From Heterobilharzia americana (Eukaryota; Platyhelminthes; Trematoda; Strigeidida; Schistosomatidae), in assembly GCA_944470555.2 (NCBI GenBank), contig OX104128.1, forward strand, positions 59,899,257-59,963,256: a stretch of 64,000 nucleotides of DNA. Direction: 5' to 3'. This document shows, piece after piece, positions 10,300-21,837 of this stretch. Position numbers and translations under genes: made by a program. Below the pieces are notes generated by a model that was not told the origin of the DNA, ran no database searches, and was given only the letters and a program-made list of their open reading frames with translations. Position 1 is the stretch's first letter. Each line of letters opens with the position of its first letter.

Positions 10300-12215
10300 C
10301 CCTATAAACACCATTAGCAGCCACAAATTTACCAGTGGACACAAGGCCCCCGACAAAAGCAGAAGTGAAGTCCTCAACGCCATACAGTTGCTGAAATTTG
10401 GGAAAGCAGTAGGACCACATGGAATTCCTCCAGAAACACTGAAAACAGGAGCAGAGACATCAGCAACGAACATGCACACACCAATATTGCAGACTGTTTG
10501 GAAGGAAGGAAGGAAGGAAAAGTACCCACCGGTTGATTAGAAGAAGGACTACCTCGTCAACCTCCCAAGTAAGGGAGACCTAAGTCTTTCAAAGAACTGG
10601 CGAGCAATCATGCTCCACACATGACACCCCATGCAAACTATTAAGCCACATCATCCAGGAGAGACTGAAGAATGCTCCGCATTCAACTAGATTACTACCG
10701 GAACAGGCTGACTGGCTTGCTGGTTTCAAGAAGAACAAACCATGTGCCGATCAAATTGCGACGCCACGCCACACCACGTCACGCTACGCACCATTATAGA
10801 ATGAAGCATAGAATGCCAGTCAACTCAATTCAACCTCAACTTCATCGATTTGGGAAAGGCCTTCGACAGCATCGACTGAGAAGTGATTTGACAGGCAGCT
10901 GCTTCATCACTACGGTTTTAATGACACAAACCACTCACTATCAATCGCACTCAACAGCAGCTATATGCTATATGATGTTACATGCCAAGTGATTCACAAT
11001 GGAAAGCAGCTCAGTGATGCGTTTGAAGTGAAGACAGGAACAAGTGAGACAAGCCTGCCTACTACCACCAATGATCTTCCTGATTGTGGTCGACTGGACT
11101 CAACTGGGTGGTGCAACAAACTTTGAGGAGCTGTCAGGAGATGGGGATACGCTGGCTGAACCGATGAAAAGACATAAGAAGAAGATTTGGATTTGGCCAA
11201 CGATGATGATTTGTGTCTCATGTCTTGTCGCACAGACTCGAAGATGTACAGGCGAAAAGTGACAAGTTGGTAGAAGAGGCGATGCGGCGAGGACAGGACT
11301 TCGTTGAGTTGGATGTAGAGAAGAGAGAGGTGATGAAGATACGAACCAACAACATAAACAAGCACTAGTCACCTTCGACGGGAGAAGCCTAAGTGAAATT
11401 GTCCTTTTTCACCTACCTACCTACTTACCTACCTACCTACCTACCTACACACCTACCTACACACCTACCTACCTACACACCTACCCACCTATCTACCTAG
11501 AAAGCAGAATCATCCCAACTACAGGTGGTGGCACAGATGAGGGAGGATGTCAAAGCAGCCACGATCAGAAAGACAGCAAGACAGGCCTCCCTTCATCAAT
11601 CTAAATAATCAGTGTGGAGATCTGCTGCACTACACTCCATCCCACTGCACTCAGCATAAAGCGTCAACAACATCCGGATTCTCAACACTAATTCAATCAA
11701 GTAAGTCAGTGCTTCTCTGTGATTGTTGAGAGACTTGGAGCATCACGAAAAGCATTTCCAACAAACCACACACACACACACACATCATCAAGAGAACCCA
11801 CCTACACTCACTCGATACTGATAGTGAAGATGGAGATCAGATGACCAGGATAATAAGAATAGGCAACAAATAACTCTGGTTGGCTGGCTGGCTGGCTAGC
11901 AACGAACCAACCGAGAATCCATCGCCCAGCAAATGTGCAGAATAGAGTGTGGATGAATTGTATTGGACATACACTCGAGATGACGACTATGGGACATCAT
12001 GTGCCAGGCCAGGTCAGGTCAGGCCATACCATCGAGTGGAACCTGTGTAGGAGAAGATGGGTTGGGTGTGCAAGGAGAGGTTGACATGGAGGAGGTGGTG
12101 TGAGAAATGAATGAGAGTTAGTGTTCAGTTGTCGGGCCAGGTTATAAAGAGTGTAGAGAAGAGAATGAAATGGTGTCATTTTAGGGAACTAGGAACCCAA
12201 GGGACAAATGATAGT
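10300..12215 (+). mobile_element. RTE-clade LINE copy 4, 5'-truncated, decayed
   Basis: It begins inside the region before the RT and runs to the 3' end AGGAACCCAAGGGACAAATG. The RT region is recognisable (KAVGPHGIPPETL near 10403-10441) but riddled with stops and indels. It shares unusual length changes with copy 1, including GGAA and TACC tetranucleotide tracts at the same element positions, so both derive from one already-degenerate source or from a duplicated block. Confidence 0.85.
11402..11502 (+). repeat. (TACC)n / (ACACC) tetranucleotide tract inside RTE copy 4
   Basis: About 100 bp of CTAC/CTACACAC units. The reverse-complement tract sits at the same element position in copy 1 (1026-1056), so it was present in their common source. 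Confidence 0.8.
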
Positions 12216-12740
12216 AAGTAGTGTTTGAAGAATCTTATAGCTCGGTTAAAGGAAATCTCCTTCTTGTGCACCCTAATATCCGTCTGCTTAATCGGATTAC
12301 TTTTGTGATTGCCTTGCTCTTCAGCGTGATTCCAAATTTTAGAAGCGAATTTGAAAGTTTTTCACAAATACTATTTTTTCCTTTTTAAGTAGTATAACGC
12401 ATAACTGAAAATTATCGTTAGACGTTCAACAATTACTTGATACTGGTGTATTTTCAGGTTGACTTTTGAAAATTACCCCACTATTACCACTTATTTCGTC
12501 GTTCTATATGGATACTGTTAGCAAAAACAGTATGAAACGAAACAAAATCTAGTTGGATTAAAGGCCATATAGGTTGTCTTACTTCACATATGAAATAGAA
12601 TATTTATGCTCACTTTTATCAATATTATCGTCTTACTCTTTTACACAATGGTTTTTCCTATACATATTCTTTAATACCACAGGCAGTGTGTAATGACCAC
12701 TGGTGTTAGGATTCGAAGTAATAAGATCACAATGAATGAC
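12216..12740. other. no gene seen
   Basis: AT-rich. No motif supported. Confidence 0.35.
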
Positions 12741-12945
12741 GAATGACTGATAAACCTTTCTTATTGGGGATGGATAGTGGCTATCAGTGGTATTCCAGGA
12801 CTTGCGTCTCGTCTTATTTGGGACTGGTCAGCTGGATGTATGTGCCTTTCCACGAGGACTCAAGCTTGGGTCCTATCGTTTCAAATGCCAGAACATTATC
12901 AACTAGACTGCCGAACCGCGAAAGCCACATGTTGAGCGATAGGTA
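12741..12945 (-). mobile_element. Smalpha-like SINE (family A), decayed
   Basis: On the minus strand it has a tRNA-like head followed by a hammerhead remnant at 12793-12840 (CTGACCA for CTGANGA, GAGAC for GAAAC) and the family's closing block CCACTATCCATC. Both core changes hit residues needed for cleavage. Confidence 0.65.
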
Positions 12946-13195
12946 TAGTTTATTGTTGTTGCTTGTGTTATCTCGTCGTTGAGTGGAGTGAGCGAGAATA
13001 TCATCACTCACTAGGATGCAGGTACATGCAGCAGACGAGTTTGGAATTGGACAAAATGTGCGTCAAGCTGGACTCCACCACTAGCCACTAGCTGAAACGC
13101 AGCCAATATCGAGGCATCCACACAGGATCTCATATGCCAATAGAGACCTATCAGCTCTTTCCACTCAACGACAAGATAATACAAGCGACATCGCA
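12946..13195 (+). mobile_element. Smalpha-like SINE (family A), opposite orientation to its neighbour
   Basis: The family leader (TCGTCGTTGAGTGGA at about 12972) leads into GGTACATGCAGCAGACGAG and TGGACAAAATGTGCG, a degraded hammerhead, then CCACTAGCCACTAG. An inverted copy of the leader (ACACAGGATCTCATATGCC, then CAACGACAAGATAATAC) closes the block, so parts of two elements overlap here. Confidence 0.55.
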
Positions 13196-13629
13196 TTTTG
13201 TCTTATCCTTCCCAACTGTAATGGATTATCTTGGTTGTGTTGCCTTCTGTGAGCTGGATGGTTTGATCGTGAAGGCTTCATTGTCTTTCTACACAAAATC
13301 ATCATTCTTGATGATAGTTAAAAATGTTCTTCATCATTTCTAAATCATACAAGCATGATGGATTATCTTCATCATAAATACACAGCCATGCTTGTTTTTT
13401 GGAAAGAATAATGATCATAAAATCCTCAAAGTTTTGTTGGTATTTATAAAGACACTGGATCATTCTCAGCATAAGCTTTTTGTCCAAAACTTCACACAGA
13501 TAGCTCAGGTGATATAATCCTCTTTCGTCAACATAATGAACGCACACACACACTCAGTCGGCAAAGTTACAGTAATAATGGCATCGTTGATTGGCTGCTG
13601 CGTGGATACCCCGATATTACCTGTCAATT
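13196..13629. other. no gene seen
   Basis: No coding or RNA motif, apart from a short CA run near 13540. Confidence 0.35.
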
Positions 13630-13880
13630 TTTTATAGTAATGATGAATAGTGGCTAGCCATGGAATCCATGACAAGCGTTTCGCCCTGTTTAGGACTCGT
13701 CAGCTGAATGCACTTGCCACCATCCACCCACCCCCCAGTGAATGGTGTTCTTCTCACTAGGACTCGAATCCTCGACTGATCATTTGAAACACTAGTGCTA
13801 TGTCCAACAGGTCACTTAGTCGTGACAGCCACTTCTTGTGCTATGAGTATAGTCTTTGTAATATTGTTTCTGTTCTGTCC
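13630..13880 (-). mobile_element. Smalpha-like SINE (family A)
   Basis: Minus strand: tRNA-like head with a B box (GATTCGAGTCCT near 13760), then one of the better family A hammerheads in the window. The head is followed by the usual spacer. Confidence 0.7.
13665..13709 (-). ncRNA. hammerhead ribozyme, family A, core intact
   Basis: On the minus strand CTGACGA and GAAA are both intact. Stem II is GTCC against GGGC (one U-G pair). A GTC cleavage triplet is present, and stem I ATTCAG can pair with ATGGAT over five positions. Stem III is weak, as is usual for the Smalpha type, which is known to work best as a dimer. Confidence 0.65.
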
Positions 13881-15185
13881 ACTGCCTCTTTTGGTATAAC
13901 TATAGATTACAAGTCATTTATATGAGTAAGGTATTGGTTAATGTGGTAATCAGCAGAGATATCTCACGTGTTATTGACACTCTCCTGATACAATATACTT
14001 ATAACCGACTGAATGACTGAATTCTACTCACAAATCATATTCCATGTGTGTGGTTTTTAGAAGGATGTTGATATGAATTTCGTTGATAAGCTGGAAAGTG
14101 TCCTAAGTAAGTAAATTTATATGAGTATTTCACTATGCTACACTACTTGATGGAAAATGTCTACCATACGTGACAATAAATAAATCAATTGATTGACTTG
14201 GACCAGTCAAAGTTGGCGTACACGCTTCCTCATGAATGCCTCGATACTGGTGATGACTTCATTTATGGCAGTAACGATCAGTAAGCTTTAATATGAAATT
14301 GTATCAACTTCACAAAGGGTAGTTGTTGTGTCTCATTTTTGGGAGCAATAGGTGCCAGGTTCGAATGTTAGCAGAAACACTATCACTGGCTCCAAATGAA
14401 GCCATGCATACGTTATGAATTATAGCAGAGGTTGTTGTAGAGAAAGATAGTGTCTTCTTAATGACAGCCTTTAATTCAAAAATGTATCATGCCCGTAACT
14501 GATCCAGAAATCCTTCTGCAGATAACCATTCCTAACTGAGTGCTTATAACCAGGTTGAAAAACACTACCTTGTCAACAATGATCAATGGGGTTCATATGC
14601 ATTGAATAAACCTCATTTATACCTTTATTAGTTGCTATGACAATATGAAGATCGAAACCTACTCAAACCTTCAATCCTTCTTATTCCTGTATTAACTTCA
14701 GTAGAAAAGTAGAGACAAATACGAAAGTCAACTTCTATGTCTAACTGTAAAAAAAGAATGACAACTAAGTTCTGAGACATATTTACAGAAAACTTGTTTG
14801 AAAGGGACAGTATAGTGATTTACAAATTTGTGTACTTTTGAACAGGAAGACGAATCGTATCCATTCATCCATCCATTTGTTCTTTTCAAATTGGAGGATA
14901 TCATCAGTGGTGAACAGAAAAACCCACGAAAAGTTCTGATAGAAAATGGATGAATACCGAAATTTATAGGTAAGAGTTTAGAGCTAAAAAGCACCACTGA
15001 ACGAATGCAGATTGTACTAAAAAAGATTTTACTGTCAGATCTACATTTTAAGGATAACAATACAGTGAATATTCTCAGAAGGTGGCTGTCAAGATCCGGG
15101 AATGGAATAATATTTACCCACCAATCTAAGTACTACATTTGTCTGTCAGTAGCCTTTTCTTAAAACTCCAAGGGACAGGCTGGAA
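13881..15185. other. mostly unassigned, with faint SINE leader remnant
   Basis: A short piece at about 14200-14285 resembles the family A leader. The rest shows no supported gene. A minus-strand open frame at 14728-15060 (110 codons) has no recognised motif. Confidence 0.3.
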
Positions 15186-15380
15186 CATTAGGCTACATGA
15201 ATATGGGTATACAGATTTGCTGGTTCCTGTGGAGCTGTACTATACGCCAGTCTGAGAAACATTCTTATGATCAGTATAAAGTCTGGTTGACAAAAGGAGA
15301 ATGGAAATGCATATTCACCTTTGCAGCACAGCATTTAGTAAACTCATGACATTTGGTTCCATTTGATAGCAACGATGAAT
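15186..15380 (+). mobile_element. Penelope-like GIY-YIG endonuclease remnant
   Basis: Shifting frames give AGSCGA near 15222, then pieces matching SLVDKRRMEM and the EHLVN-type end seen in the fragment at 7435-7704. At least two frameshifts. A short pseudogene fragment. Confidence 0.55.
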
Positions 15381-16879
15381 AGTGGCAAGCAGTACCGATA
15401 AAAGATTTGTCCACCACTGTTACATCAGCCGGAAATTGGAGAACGTGAATCTCAAATAGGTGCCTATTTCTGCATTATTTTGTCTGTTTTAAAGGTTACT
15501 TTGCTGATGAATTTTCATTGCTGTATAGCTTGATTCAAGAGTTTCCGACTGACTCCTCATCCACTTATATATGACTTATTGTTCGGAAGCAGTTGCTCGT
15601 TGAGTGAACTCCACTAAATTGTGCATTATCTCATATTTTGTGCTTGAAATCGGTTGTTTCATTTTGATAAATTATGATGTGTTGTGGTCAGGTAATTTAA
15701 TTGTATGTTCTAAAGAATCAAATCTCCTAAAATAGGTACGAACTGTAATCAGCAGACTTTATGTTCTGTTGTTGGCGGTTGGGAGGGTTGGATTCAGTAA
15801 CTCCTCGTGTGGGCCCGTGACTGGGCAAGTTTGTACGAGACCAATCACGCGTAAGGTCAGCACTGAGACTGAATCGGATTACGTCCTCAAGATAATAGCA
15901 ACTAAGGCGATTTCACCATCACTCAGGACTCTTTAGCCTCACTGACCCATGAACACATCATAAAGAAGTCAATGAATCTTGTTTTCTTCAGGATACAAGA
16001 AATTCAGACAAGCATTCAAGTCAGTAGTGAATTGTTTCCAAAGGAATTTTTTGTTCAAAACACCGAAGGAACCGGTGTGCAAAGTTGAAGGATTCCCACC
16101 CAATAGAAACCAACCATCAGCCATTGTCGATGCCTGCTCAAAGTCTCTGCTTATCCAGTGATCAAACAGAAGTTTGAAGTGGAAAGCCTCATCGTAGCTT
16201 GATTTAATTTACTTGACGCTTTAGGTGGTATTAAAATTGCCAGTGTGAATGATATTTGAAGTTTACTACTGATTGACTGACATAAGTAGTTTTGCTGCTT
16301 TCATGTGAGGTAGTAGTATATTTCACATGGCTTTCAGCATATTAATGAAGTCTCACGAGTTGAGCCCATGTTTTACTAAACTAGCAACTGAGAACTCAAC
16401 TAGAATGAGCATAGCCCACAGGAGAAGTGGGAGATTTCAGTGGTGCCACTTTTTCCAGGCTGCATAATTTCATCTGTCAAACTGTTTATCTCATAGAAAG
16501 TAACATCACCAAAACTTTAGATTTCATATGAGTCTCAGTAGTAGAAGATCTAATTTCTGTTACTATCAATTTGTTACCATCATTATAGACAAGTAAATCT
16601 AAAATTACATGATATTGTACTGTAAAACACACATTCAATGCTACAGTACAATAAAACGATGCTTATAAAACTAAGCATAAGAAAAGGAAAAGAGTTAGGA
16701 TGGATGAAAGCTGACCAAGTTGTATAGAAGTAATAGTGAATCAATCGGTCAAGTAATCTAGCTATTCCATAAAGTATTTCGAAAGTATTTGAACAAAATG
16801 ACAATTTTAAGGTCAGTTGTTGAAAGCATTTATTCTTCGATTAACTTCTGGAATCATCAAACCAATGTATAGAATGAAT
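15381..16879. other. no recognised gene
   Basis: A 60-codon frame at 15979-16161 has no motif I can name. The stretch is otherwise AT-rich without visible repeats. Confidence 0.3.
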
Positions 16880-16891
16880 AATTTCTACTTA
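16880..16891. repeat. target-site duplication, left copy
   Basis: AATTTCTACTTA recurs at 18165-18176, bracketing RTE copy 5. Confidence 0.85.
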
Positions 16892-18164
16892 TTATTATTA
16901 TTATTAGTTTCTTGGGTTCCTAGTGGAACATAGGGCTTCAGTAGCACGTCTCCACTCCACTCTCTTCTCTGAGATCTTTTCAACCTGGCTCCACGACAGC
17001 CCACAAGCTCTCATTTCCTCCTCGCACGACCTCCTCCATGTCACCCTCAACTGGGACGTCCAACTCGTCGCTTCCCATGGGAATTCCACTCGAGGGCCTG
17101 ACGCGTGATGTCCTCAGTCGGCCTTCTCAGTGCATGCCCAATCCATCTCCACTTCCTGCTACTGCATATTTGTTGCGTGATAGGTTCTTGGTTGGTTCGT
17201 TCCCAGAGCTCCTTGTTGCTTATTCTCATTATTCTGGCCATCTGATCTTCAGTAGCGAGCCAGTGTAAGCAGTTGTTGATGAATGTCTGTAGTTTATTGG
17301 AAATCCCTTTCGTGATGCGCCAAGTCTCTGAACCATACAGAAGCACTGACTTGACTGACGTTGGTGTTGGAAATCCGGATCTTGTTCAGCATGCTGAGTG
17401 CAGAAGATCTCCACACTGGTTTCAGGCTAATGAACACCTGTCTTGCTTTTCCGATTCTGACTTTGACGTCCTCGTCCGTCCCGCCTGTAGTTGAAACAGT
17501 GCTTCCTAGATAAGTGAAGGAGGTTACTTCCTTTAAGTTTCTCCCGTTGATGGTGATTGGAGTTTGTTGTTGTTGATGGTGGTGGTGGTGCGGTATCTTC
17601 ATCACTTCTGTCTTCTCTATATTCACCTGAAGTCCCGCCTTCGCTGCCTCTTCTATCAACTTGTTAGTTTTTGCCTGTAGATCTTCAAGTTTATGTGACA
17701 TTAGGCACAAGTCATCGGCGAAATCCAAGTCTTCTAGGTTCTTTTCCGCCGTCCAGCCAGCCTATCCCCCTCTTCTCGCTGCCTACTGTTTGCTGCATGA
17801 TCCAGTCCAGTGCACCACAATCAGGAATATCATGGGGGATAGTAGGCAACCTTGTTTCACTCCTGTCTTCACTTCAAAAGCATCACTGAGCTTTCCATTG
17901 TGAATAACTTGGCATGTGGCATCTTCATATAGTTGTTGAATGAGGCGGATAAAGGTTTGCGGTACTCCATAGTAATGAAGCAGTTTCCAAATTACTTCTC
18001 GGTCGACGCTGTCAAAGGCCTTCTCAATGTCGATGAAGTTGAGGTAGATAGCTGATTGCCATTCTATGCTCTGTTCTATGATGATGCGAAGCGTTGCAAT
18101 TTGGTCTGCACATGATTTGTACTTCCTGAAGCCTGCCTGTTCCGGTCGCAGTTTTGAATCCGTC
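16892..18164 (-). mobile_element. RTE-clade LINE copy 5, 5'-truncated, recent
   Basis: On the minus strand it starts abruptly inside the RT (DSKLRPEQAGFRKYKSCADQ, from 18164) and runs to the 3' end. It is very close in sequence to the intact element: LNFIDIEKAFDSVDRE and MDFADDLCLMSHKLEDLQ are legible, with only a few frameshifts. The perfect 12-bp TSD and high similarity mark it as a recent truncated insertion. Incapable of autonomous movement. Confidence 0.9.
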
Positions 18165-18176
18165 AATTTCTACTTA
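18165..18176. repeat. target-site duplication, right copy
   Basis: AATTTCTACTTA, identical to 16880-16891. Confidence 0.85.
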
Positions 18177-18214
18177 GTGTATATTTAATTACGTTAACAA
18201 GAAAAGATTTATAT

Positions 18215-18357
18215 TAGGTGATGATTGGAGGCGAAATGAAAATTTGGACAATAGACAGATTCTAATCAGCCACTACCAGGTCTCCAGCATGATGTTCTAC
18301 CAACTCACCTACGAGGTCTAACTGGTGACCAGATTTGTATTTCACTTCAATCACCAA
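18215..18357 (+). mobile_element. tRNA-like unit with terminal inverted repeats (family C)
   Basis: GGTGATGATTGGAGG at the left and CACTTCAATCACC at the right form an inverted repeat. Between them lies a degraded tRNA-like segment (reverse strand: GTTGGTAGAACATC, the A-box type). Compare the units at 23051-23220 and 23387-23531. Confidence 0.55.
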
Positions 18358-18377
18358 GATTATTTTGATAGTATGTC

Positions 18378-18560
18378 TGGTTAGTGGCTAGCGGAAGAGT
18401 CTACGGTGAGCGTTTCTTTCTATGTGCGACTGTTCATGCCTCCCAGTGAGTGATAGTGTTCCCACTGATGCTCGAACCCAACACTGTTCCCTTGAAACAT
18501 CATTCAAGTCCACATATGCCAAACACAGGTCGATCATTTCGAAGCAATTAAAAAGGTAGA
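18378..18560 (-). mobile_element. Smalpha-like SINE remnant (family A)
   Basis: Minus strand: GGGTTCGAGCATCAG-type B box near 18470-18480 and spacer CACTCACTGGGAGG. The hammerhead region is worn down to AGAAAGAAACGC. Confidence 0.5.
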
Positions 18561-19229
18561 GAACAAGTTCCATTACTAAACGAAGATTATTCCCTACAGT
18601 TCACTGACCACTTTTCAGATATATAACAACATTCAGCCTAAAACTAGACAATTTGTTGTTGCCATTTCATTTATTTATTTCTCTTTTTTTTTAGGGAGAA
18701 TGGAATTAACAAAAATAAAATGTGCGTGTGTATGAGAGAAAGAGGGAGAGGGAGAGAGAGTTAGGAATAAATTGATTTTCAGGCGAAAAATAAAACGAAA
18801 AAGGTAAACAAAGAGGAGAGGATTGAAGTACGGAATTGGAAATGTCGGCAACTCATTATTCATATGGGTCATTCTATTTCTCAACTTGGTCAAAAGGTCA
18901 CACGCCAAAATTGTGAGCTACAATAGTTGAAGCCTAGGGGATTATTTATCTCTCCTTGTCAGCAATCATAAATGTGTCTGCTTGTATGTAGGTCAATAAA
19001 TGTAGTGTGTGCGTGTGTGTGTGAGAGAGAGAGACAGAGATTGAGAGGTTCATTTTGTTTTCAAATATTGTTGATGTTGAGTTGTATAGATCGACATTAG
19101 ATGGACAAAGACAAATGAAAAGTTTGACAAAAAAAAGAAAACAGGAAGAGTGACAAAGAAAGAGAGATATCGATTAGTTCTTTTTACTTCAGTCATCCAA
19201 GTATCAAAAATAATCTGATGTGAGTCGAT
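18561..19229. other. no gene; purine-rich low complexity
   Basis: GA-rich and GT-rich runs (around 18735-18760, 19010-19045) and A-runs. No coding motif. Confidence 0.35.
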
Positions 19230-19550
19230 TCAGGTTACTACTCATCACTGATTGACACCAGTTGGAAAATCATTGAAAACCTGCTGACACAGGACAGCTG
19301 CTTCGTCTTAGTGCGCACTCACGGCTCCACCCTGCCAGGAATAGAACCCAGGACCTTATGATCCGGTGGTGCATATTTCTCTTCTCCGGGGAATCTCATC
19401 TTGAAGTAAGTCACTAATTAGCACTACAGCGCTCTTCATGAGGCCCCAAGATCTTGAGTTCGATTCCTGCTTCGTGAATGGTTAGGTAACGGTTTAGATA
19501 GTCAATTCATCTTAATCAAGTATTATGTAAAAATAAACGGAAAAAAAAAT
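19230..19550 (-). mobile_element. Family B SINE remnant plus adjoining tRNA-like piece
   Basis: 19230-19370 is a degraded family B copy: the minus strand shows GACGAAGCAGCTGTCC, but the CTGAGGA block is lost. 19395-19490 holds another tRNA-like stretch (GAGTTCGATTCC). Confidence 0.5.
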
Positions 19551-19860
19551 TAAAACTATACTGGTAGCAAGATATGTCATATAAATGTAATCAAAACACT
19601 TTCAATGATCGGTTTTTATGGTTCTGTCACCTCATATTATTTGTTTTTATTGGTAGTAAAGTCTTCCATATCTCTGGTATTGATGTTGCGTCATTTCCAT
19701 TACATGTATTAGGTTGGGTGTTGATTAGATGTAGTTGTGTGTTAATGCATGCATGTATTGCAATAGCTGAGTGCTTTTCTAGATTATTGATCTTATTCGG
19801 GTCTACCATTCTATAGTTAGCTAAATTCCTATGTTCCTGATACGTAGCGACAAAAGGCAG
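19551..19860 (-). mobile_element. Penelope-like element, C-terminal fragment
   Basis: The minus-strand frame reads DPNKINNLEKHSAIAIHACI, then NTQPNTCNGNDATSIPEIWK and LLPIKTN. The same order occurs in the plus-strand copies at 20640-20800 and 21205-21420. This is the region after the GIY-YIG domain in this PLE lineage. It probably belongs with 20300-20603, from which it is separated by unrelated sequence. Confidence 0.65.
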
Positions 19861-20299
19861 CCAATAGAGGAGTTGTTTTCAAGTCATGATCGGACCAAGT
19901 TCAGGTCGTGACTTATGCATACGCTGATATGAGAACCCGATTGGAGAAGTTCAACCTCATACAAGAAATCTGATGAGTTCATTTATGGCTTCACTTTCTG
20001 AGAGTTTTGTAAATACATCTATGTCATGTATTTGCCCAATAAAAGTTGTTGTCGCTGTTCCTGCAGTCATAGGCCGTCTTTGTCTTTTGATTTCTCCGTG
20101 GCTGAGTGAAGCAGAAGGTACTGAGGGAGGTCAGTCGTAAAGGTATTCGGTTGAGGTGTCTATTGAGTCTCAGTATCACTATACCCACGCACGCACCCCA
20201 CCACTCGGTCACAACAGTTCCGCTACTCTAACTTTCCCCCACCAGCTAGTTTCATCTATGTACTTGACGTCACAGTGATTGGTAGTTTAGATTATTTTG
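19861..20299. other. unidentified insert between two halves of a PLE
   Basis: It contains CAAGTCATGATCGGACCAAG and a CTGATGAGTTC that might suggest a hammerhead, but no GAAA block follows at a suitable distance. Its identity is open. Confidence 0.35.
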
Positions 20300-20603
20300 C
20301 TGAATTGGTTCGATTGGATACTTAAGCCAGCCGATAAAGCTTATCTCTGAGAGAGCTTGTAGTTTTAAATGCCACCCTAGTTCCAGCTTTGTTGAGGATT
20401 CTACGTAAAGTTTCTGATGTACCTTCCTTATAGGGTAACACAACGGAGTCTGTGAACTTCTTTCTATTCGGATTGTCGTTACTATTCGTATTCGTACTAC
20501 TGTTATCATTTGGTTTCTTACATGTTCGTACGAATTTCTTGATAAATTGCAGAGAACAACTATTAACTATTAGACCTTTTACATGCTTCAATTCCTCGTT
20601 CAT
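20300..20603 (-). mobile_element. Penelope-like element, linker region
   Basis: Minus-strand frame: an Asn/Ser-rich stretch, then SVVLPYKEGTSETLRRILNK and RVAFKTTSSLRDKLYRL. This block links the RT to the GIY-YIG domain. Also read in the plus-strand copy at 20876-21202. Fragment only. Confidence 0.7.
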
Positions 20604-20639
20604 TTCCTTGCACTGACTAGTCAGTGAAATATAGAATGA

Positions 20640-20805
20640 CAGGTTCGAATAAGATCAACAATCTAGAAAAACACTGGGCTATTTATTGCAATACATCCAT
20701 GCATTAACACACAACCACACAAAATAGGGTGGGATAAAACCACTGTACTTAAGTCGAATATAATTAGGTGGAGAGAGATTGATTACTGAACACAGTTATT
20801 AATAG
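20640..20805 (+). mobile_element. Penelope-like element, C-terminal piece of an upstream tandem unit
   Basis: Reads NNLEKHW..., THNHTK..GG and RWRERLITEH, the segment that in the next copy follows the GIY-YIG domain. It runs directly into the Asn-rich linker of the following unit, the head-to-tail arrangement typical of PLEs. Confidence 0.6.
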
Positions 20806-21535
20806 TAATGATAATAGTAGTAATAACAGCAATAATAATGGTAATAATGATGTTAATAATAGTAGCGGCAATACTGTGAATAGAGAATTCAAAACCTCCA
20901 CAGTATTACCATACAAAGAAGGCACCTCAGAAACACTATGTAGAATTCTCAATAAGGCTAGGATTAGAGTGGCATTTAAACTTACAAACTCACTTCAAAA
21001 TAGGCTTTGTAGGTTAAAAGATCCTATTGACCCAATTAGGCAGAATAACTTAGTTTACCGAATCCCTTGCAACGATTGCCAGGTCAAATACACAGGTCAA
21101 AGTAGTCGACCAGGTTCAATTAGGCTTTCGGAACACAAAAACTTAGCTAGGTCAAAATTCGTAGATCCTAGTAAGGTAAGGAATTTAGAAAAAAGCTCAT
21201 AGTTATGCATGCAATTACACACAACCACACAACAGGATGGGACAGGGTAAAAATTCTTAAAACTAACATAACAGGGTGGAGGGAGAGATTGATAACTGAA
21301 TCTTTGTTTACCGAATCAACACGTAACACATGCAACAAGAATGGCTCAGCACCTGTTCCAGATATATGGAAAATCTTACTACCCATCTCACTAGGAGACG
21401 AGGAAATTAGGACTATATAAAGGATACCTCAAAGTTGTGTAGTTATCTTGATATGACTATGGACAATAAATTATGTCCGAAACGTAATCCACAAGACAAT
21501 ACTGTTACACTATGTGATAAATCTAATAAATCAAT
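20806..21535 (+). mobile_element. Penelope-like element: linker, GIY-YIG domain, C-terminus and 3' UTR
   Basis: In order: an Asn/Ser-rich stretch, TVLPYKEGTSETLCRILNKA, a KDPIDPIRQNNLVYRIPCNDC block, QVKYTGQSSRPGSIRLSEHK (the GIY-YIG core, here YTG, with the later R and EH), then after one stop the C-terminal part ending WKILLPISLGDEEIRTI. A 3' UTR follows to the edge of a SINE insertion. The RT is missing. Frames 20876-21202 and 21205-21420 are separated by a stop codon. Confidence 0.75.
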
Positions 21536-21547
21536 AAAGGTAGAATT
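21536..21547. repeat. target-site duplication, left copy
   Basis: AAAGGTAGAATT, repeated at 21940-21951 around the palindromic SINE pair. Confidence 0.85.
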
Positions 21548-21634
21548 TTGAGGGGGTTGTGGAGATTTGGAAATATTTCAAGTTGTTATTCATCGAAGAC
21601 TGACATCAGTTGGAGGAACAAAGGAAACCTGGGA

Positions 21635-21680
21635 GCACTGGACAGCTGTTTCGTCCTAGTATGGGACTCCTCAGCAGTGC
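21635..21680 (-). ncRNA. hammerhead ribozyme, family B, intact
   Basis: Minus strand in order: stem I arm GCACTG; core CTGAGGA; stem II GTCC/GGAC around a CATACTA loop; core GAAA; palindromic stem III ACAGCTGT including the U of the cleavage triplet; GTC; stem I arm CAGTGC. Every pair is Watson-Crick. With no loop on stem III, efficient cleavage would be expected from a dimer. Confidence 0.8.
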
Positions 21681-21802
21681 GCACCCACGACCCCACCAGC
21701 AGGGATCGAACCCGCGACCTTCAGGTTCCGCGGCCAGCGCGTTACCATTGAGCCACTGGGTCAGAATCAATGGTAACGCGCTGGTCGCGGAACCTGAAGG
21801 TC

Positions 21803-21820
21803 GCGGGTTCGATCCCTGCT
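21803..21820 (+). promoter_or_regulatory. Pol III B box of the family B SINE (plus copy)
   Basis: GGGTTCGATCCC matches the tRNA T-arm B box. The mirror copy lies at about 21698-21715. Its matching A box (TGGCTCAATGG) is complete only in the minus-strand copy. Confidence 0.65.
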
Positions 21821-21837
21821 GGTGGGGTCGTGGGTGC

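Noticed and set aside
14728..15060. 110-codon minus-strand frame
   Set aside because: No recognised motif. Next to a PLE remnant but not matching its coding direction.
19975..20010. A hammerhead starting at CTGATGAGTTC
   Set aside because: No GAAA core or cleavage triplet at a workable distance.
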